Assembly (NCBI GenBank): GCA_016713135.1
Contig: JADJPR010000005.1
Location: forward strand, 29,407-93,406
Reading direction: 5' to 3'
Source: Rhodanobacteraceae bacterium
Lineage (GTDB): Bacteria > Pseudomonadota > Gammaproteobacteria > Xanthomonadales > SZUA-5
DNA length: 64,000 nucleotides
Of this stretch, positions 61,262-64,000 are shown one piece after another. Both the position numbers and the translations under genes were made by a program. The notes beneath the pieces are model-generated. The model was not told the origin of the DNA. It did no database searches and was given only the letters and a program-made list of their open reading frames with translations. How positions within the stretch are numbered: the stretch's first letter is position 1; each line of letters begins with the position of its first letter.

Positions 61262-61349
61262 TTCTAACGCCGCAATAAGCCGCGCCGGCGGCATTGTCTG
61301 ATTTGCGCGAAGAGCCTGTTCCGGCGTCGGCTTGATTGCATAGTTAGCT
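61262..61349 (-). other. attC site of the toxin-antitoxin cassette
   Basis: Minus strand AGCTAACTATGCAATCAAGC ... CGCGGCTTATTGCGGCGTTA GAA. 88 bases, complete. The toxin stop codon lies two bases before it. Confidence 0.92.
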
Positions 61350-61350
61350 G

Positions 61351-61632
61351 TCAGCTCCGCTCTTCAAAATGATGCCAAATTCGAAGAATAGCGATGGAAT
61401 TTGCGTGTACGGCATAACGCACAACGTACTTGCCAAAAGCAAAATCTCGGATGACCTCCGGATCAGGCGCCTTCCCAACACTCCAACCCATTCTGGGAAA
61501 TGTCCGAATACTCTCAATCCGATTAGCTAGTTCAGCACCAATTCGTCGAGCGGCTTCGGGGTTCTTCTCCGCAATGAATGCTCTCAGCCGAGTTAAATCC
61601 GCCAGTGCGTCCTCGGTGTAGATCAGCCTCAT
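61351..61632 (-). CDS. RelE/ParE family toxin
   Basis: Product of 93 aa typical for the family: MRLIYTEDALADLTRLRAFI, IESIRTFPRMGWSVG, EVIRDFAFGKYVVRYAVHAN and ILRIWHHFEERS. ParE-like members block gyrase, RelE-like ones cleave mRNA on the ribosome; the sequence alone does not decide. It overlaps the antitoxin by ATGA, as usual, and the pair fills a cassette, where toxin-antitoxin pairs are known to hold arrays together. Confidence 0.9.
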   Translation of the reverse strand: MRLIYTEDALADLTRLRAFIAEKNPEAARRIGAELANRIESIRTFPRMGWSVGKAPDPEVIRDFAFGKYVVRYAVHANSIAILRIWHHFEERS

Positions 61633-61901
61633 GCGAGTGGCTTCGGAGGGGACAACTCATCTGAGCTACCCCAAGAGCGCAACCAAGCATGCACTTCTTC
61701 TCCCTCTACGACCCTCCCGGCATTGAGCGACTCCAAAGCAACAAGCGTCTCTTTCCAGCGCTCATCCGCCAGAGACTCCCGAGAGATGTACTCGCGAAGT
61801 GCTTGATTTATCAGCCAACTCTTGCTCCGTTGCATCCGACCCGACATTGCTTCAAGGCCATCCTCAACCTCGGGTTGAAGCCTCACTGACGTCACGCCCA
61901 T
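61629..61901 (-). CDS. Ribbon-helix-helix antitoxin
   Basis: Product of 90 aa with an N-terminal RHH fold (MGVTSVRLQPEVEDGLEAMS; RSKSWLINQALREYISRES) that binds its own promoter, and a C-terminal part that should wrap the toxin. First gene of the pair after the attC at 61,985. Confidence 0.9.
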   Translation of the reverse strand: MGVTSVRLQPEVEDGLEAMSGRMQRSKSWLINQALREYISRESLADERWKETLVALESLNAGRVVEGEEVHAWLRSWGSSDELSPPKPLA

Positions 61902-61984
61902 CTACCAACTCCCAGGATCACTCGTAGCTGACTGTATTACACCGCAACACAAGTCCGCAAGGTGCCGGCCAAGTCACCAGTGAC

Positions 61985-62074
61985 AGCTAACGCCGCAATA
62001 AGCCGTTGCGGAACGATTGTGTTCGGTTCATGCCAAGAGCCTGTTCCGCAATCGGCTTGATTGCATAGTTAGAC
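61985..62074 (-). other. attC site of the 130-aa protein cassette
   Basis: Minus strand GTCTAACTATGCAATCAAGC, interior CGATTGCGGAACAGGCTCTT, end GGCTTATTGCGGCGTTAGCT. 90 bases, both cores good. The interior differs most from the other sites, showing independent origin. Confidence 0.92.
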
Positions 62075-62149
62075 CCCACCGCGCAGTCCCCTGTTGTCCT
62101 TACCTATCTTCCGACATTTTCAAGAACAGTCCTGCGAGGAAAGTTCCCG

Positions 62150-62542
62150 CTACGTTGATTCCCACTCAGCACTCCAGCAGAGAAACTTCGCATTCGACGT
62201 GCAGCCCATTGCCTTGATTACGGCGCTGTGGTCAAAGCGTGCGAAACGTGCCGACACAACTCCGAGAACCTTTTCTTCTCCCTTTGATCCCTGCGGAAGA
62301 CTAAATTCAACGTCCTTGGTTTTGAAGGTCCACCACACGTCAGCACCCCAGGGCCCGCTGTCATTGGTTTCGATTGAAACTTCGATTACGTCACTCCACT
62401 TTACCTCGGAGCGTGTGCCGGACGGAAATGTAGCCCCGATCCCGTCTTCAGAAAAGTGCACAGAAACTCCGCGTTCAAACATGAGAGCGTCTCTGCGCCG
62501 CCTCCTCCAGTCCTTAAACCAGTTTGCGATAGAACTCATCAT
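62150..62542 (-). CDS. Hypothetical cassette protein
   Basis: Product of 130 aa from ATG 62542 (or the next codon); the longer frame to 62638 only translates the attC (SNYAIKPTPEQALR) and is rejected. Basic start (ANWFKDWRRRRRDALMFERG), a strand-rich middle (VSVHFSEDGIGATFPSGTRS; DVWWTFKTKDVEFSLPQGSK) and a C-terminal helix. Looks like a small soluble beta-rich protein, possibly immunity- or PH-like, but the family is not recognised. Confidence 0.65.
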   Translation of the reverse strand: MMSSIANWFKDWRRRRRDALMFERGVSVHFSEDGIGATFPSGTRSEVKWSDVIEVSIETNDSGPWGADVWWTFKTKDVEFSLPQGSKGEEKVLGVVSARFARFDHSAVIKAMGCTSNAKFLCWSAEWEST

Positions 62543-62545
62543 GGG

Positions 62546-62633
62546 GTCTAACGCCGCAATAAGCCGCGCCGGCGGCAATGTCCGGTTTGTGCGAAGAGCC
62601 TGTTCCGGCGTTGGCTTGATTGCATAGTTAGAA
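62546..62633 (-). other. attC site of cassette E
   Basis: Minus strand TTCTAACTATGCAATCAAGC ... CGCGGCTTATTGCGGCGTTA GAC. 88 bases, complete. Confidence 0.92.
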
Positions 62634-62960
62634 ATCACCCAGCTACGAAGCAGAAATGAACCTACCGTAAAATCCCCACCTCAATTTCTCAACCTCAATT
62701 TCTCAACCTCAATTTCTCAACCTCAATTTCTCAACCTCAATTTCTCAACCTCAATTTCTCAACCTCAATTTCTCAACCTCAATTTCTCAACCTCAGTTTC
62801 TCAACCTCAATTTCTCAACCTCAATTTCCCTCTTCAAGCTCTCACCTCAAGCCTCCACTTCCATCCCCACCTTCCCACCTACGTCAGGAACTTCCACATC
62901 AAAAGATTCATCCCCAGCCTTCTCACGTTTGACGAGCTCAACCACGGCAATACGAGTGAT
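62634..62960 (-). other. Cassette E: second ORF-less minisatellite cassette
   Basis: Sister of cassette C: entry side ATCACTCGTATTGCCGTGGT on the minus strand, then CTCGTCAAACGTGAGAAGGC; exit side TACGGTAGGTTCATTTCT. The short frame from the attC is kept (I-T-R-I-A-V-V-E-L-V-K-R-E-K-A-G) with amino acid changes against cassette C. No gene longer than about 35 codons is supported. Confidence 0.7.
62680..62830. repeat. 14-bp minisatellite, CCTCAATTTCTCAA
   Basis: About ten tandem units; one has CAG in place of CAA. The unit is the same word as in cassette C with one base inserted and two changed (13 against 14 bases), so the two arrays diverged or were rebuilt independently. Confidence 0.9.
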
Positions 62961-63050
62961 TTCTAACGCCATGATAAGCCGCAGCGGCGCGGCAGGCCAC
63001 GGTTAATGCGAAGAGCCTGTTCCGCTGTCGGCTTGATCATATAGTTAGGC
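62961..63050 (-). other. attC site of the membrane protein cassette
   Basis: Minus strand GCCTAACTATATGATCAAGC ... GCGGCTTATCATGGCGTTAG AA. 90 bases. The arm has ATGAT in place of GCAAT, changed on both sides so that pairing is kept, which is a sign of selection for structure. Confidence 0.92.
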
Positions 63051-63074
63051 GTCCCTGCCATGAACTTGATGCGA

Positions 63075-63272
63075 TCAATTCTTGGAGCCATACATAAACA
63101 CACCCACCGGCCAGAAGAGCGCCAGCGCGACAAATCCAAGCACTATTATCCAGAAAGAGGAATCTCGGTCTATTGCCCATAGTGGCCTCAACGCGCGATT
63201 CGGATGATTTACCTTTCCGTAGGCATACAACAGCCCGATGATCAGATAGCTGAGCACGAGGAACGTCTCCAT
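63075..63272 (-). CDS. Small membrane protein, two helices
   Basis: Product of 65 aa with helices TFLVLSYLIIGLLYAYGKV and FWIIVLGFVALALFWPVGVF. Ends YGSKN. Short gap to the next small membrane gene, so both belong to one cassette. Function unknown. Confidence 0.65.
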   Translation of the reverse strand: METFLVLSYLIIGLLYAYGKVNHPNRALRPLWAIDRDSSFWIIVLGFVALALFWPVGVFMYGSKN

Positions 63273-63285
63273 TTTTGCGTCGCCT

Positions 63286-63561
63286 CTATTGCCTAGGATC
63301 AGCGTCTCTTTTCATCATGTTGCTTGCCAGCAGGTAACCAATGACGGCACCAGGAATGGTTCCTGCAATCGCGCTACCCATACCCGCCACTCCGAAGTAT
63401 GATCCAATTCCAGCCCCGAGCAGCGCCCATAGGAAAGCCGATCTCATTCTTCGAAAGCGCCATTCCCCAGTGCGCGAATACATTATGTTCGCCACTATCC
63501 AACAGCAAGTAATTGCAAAAAGCGCGGCAAGTGTAAACATTAATTGCTCCCGATCTATCAA
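63286..63561 (-). CDS. Small membrane protein, three helices
   Basis: Product of 91 aa (or 84 aa if the second ATG is used). Helices MFTLAALFAITCCWIVANIM, AFLWALLGAGIGSYFGVAG and AIAGTIPGAVIGYLLASN, with a glycine-zipper-like pattern in the last two. Unknown family. Probably co-transcribed with the 65-aa protein; the region 63,562-63,744 shows nothing further. Confidence 0.6.
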   Translation of the reverse strand: MIDREQLMFTLAALFAITCCWIVANIMYSRTGEWRFRRMRSAFLWALLGAGIGSYFGVAGMGSAIAGTIPGAVIGYLLASNMMKRDADPRQ

Positions 63562-63744
63562 TTACGATCTATTCCTGAGATGAAAAGCCAACCCCAAAGT
63601 CGGGCTGCCTGTTGCCATGAATGAGGCGGCCTCTTCGCCACCAGCCATCATTCCGGCCAAGAAGTCCTTCCGCCCTTGGAGTCCGAAACTTCGACGAAGT
63701 GCATTCGCTCCTTCTTCCTCAAACAACTTCACGTACTGCCGTCA

Positions 63745-63960
63745 TTACCGCCATCGACGCCGCCTCTCCCCTATCTTGGCCTCTTGCTGAAGTACAGAGT
63801 CCACGTATCCGAATATGTACCCCATAGCCCATTCATCTTCCATAATCTCCTTGATTCCGCCATTGCTACCCGCGAGGGAAATTTGCCCGCTTAAGACCGA
63901 GTAGTTCAGACTCACGGCTTGCTCGACGGGATCAGGCTTTTTGCGAAATATTCCGAACAT
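63745..63960 (-). CDS. Small hypothetical protein
   Basis: Product of 71 aa: MFGIFRKKPDPVEQAVSLNY, SLAGSNGGIKEIMEDEWAMG then YIFGYVDSVLQQEAKIGE and a basic end. A GGGAAG ribosome site precedes the ATG. It resembles small cassette proteins with a basic start and an amphipathic middle, but no family is recognised. Its attC or partner would be to the right, outside the window. Confidence 0.5.
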   Translation of the reverse strand: MFGIFRKKPDPVEQAVSLNYSVLSGQISLAGSNGGIKEIMEDEWAMGYIFGYVDSVLQQEAKIGERRRRWR

Positions 63961-64000
63961 TAGTACTTCCCCTTTTTCTAGTAAGCGCGCCTCAAACCCC

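Noticed and set aside
62150..62638. 162-aa version of the cassette protein
   Set aside because: The extra N-terminus is translated attC; ATG 62542 is preferred.
60936..62830. CRISPR arrays
   Set aside because: Both arrays are pure tandem repeats without spacers and no cas genes are near.
1..64000. tRNA and rRNA genes
   Set aside because: None recognised on either strand by eye; a covariance search was not possible.

Overview
The window is a high-GC chromosome segment from a Gram-negative bacterium, most likely a gammaproteobacterium of the Lysobacterales (Xanthomonadales). This rests on the gene families seen (RecO, RlmD, NagZ next to a purine salvage pair, PHA-granule proteins, a SoxR regulator, a wax ester synthase) and on Xanthomonas-like integron attC sites. 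No rRNA or tRNA gene and no true CRISPR array was seen. Genus and species cannot be fixed from the sequence alone.

Positions 1-49,500 are ordinary high-GC chromosome. 1-4,071 (minus): a cupredoxin-like protein, a membrane Ser/Thr kinase that carries a degenerate nucleotide-cyclase domain, and a porin-like barrel. 4,144-17,100: a carbon and lipid storage neighbourhood with a PHA-system protein, two phasins, a patatin-type lipase, a two-domain fatty acyl-CoA reductase, an acyl-CoA-binding protein, a TetR regulator and a WS/DGAT wax ester synthase; the reductase and synthase would together make wax esters from acyl-CoA. 17,149-22,892: housekeeping genes (methylthioinosine phosphorylase, hypoxanthine phosphoribosyltransferase, nagZ, CYTH protein, rlmD, receiver-HPt protein, recO). 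22,932-26,478: a secreted haloperoxidase-like protein and an FG-GAP repeat protein. 27,400-30,524: racemase, MAPEG protein, and a SoxR/MFS divergent pair with a visible SoxR box. 30,568-36,580: GFA and DUF4256 proteins, then a four-gene GntR-ABC-permease-peptidase operon whose genes overlap by ATGA. 36,779-44,861: small unknown genes, a double-GAF histidine kinase, a large secreted Asp-box/PKD protein and an RRM protein with an apparent signal peptide. 44,898-49,534: copies of a 165-bp MITE, a long poly-G tract, and small enzymes.

From about 49,556 to the right edge the sequence becomes an integron gene-cassette array. At least eight good attC sites and several decayed ones separate small, often AT-richer genes that nearly all lie on the minus strand. 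attC asymmetry puts the array's 3' direction to the left, so an integrase, if present, should lie beyond 64,000; none is inside the window. Cassettes carry a three-gene nuclease operon, a DUF4238 protein, a PD-(D/E)xK-like protein, a NYN-LOTUS protein, a ParE/RelE-type toxin with its antitoxin, small membrane proteins, and ORF-less cassettes with minisatellites. Two group II introns sit in the array. The second is a class C intron lying exactly at a cassette boundary, and an uninterrupted sister copy next door lets its ends be read to the base. Its reverse transcriptase has compensating frameshifts that remove the first catalytic aspartate.

The strongest candidates for something undescribed are the three-gene nuclease cassette (54,985-57,133), the ORF-less minisatellite cassettes, the 165-bp MITE with 8-bp target duplications, a C-terminal F-x-x-G-F-E tail shared by three exported proteins, and the kinase with a dead cyclase domain.
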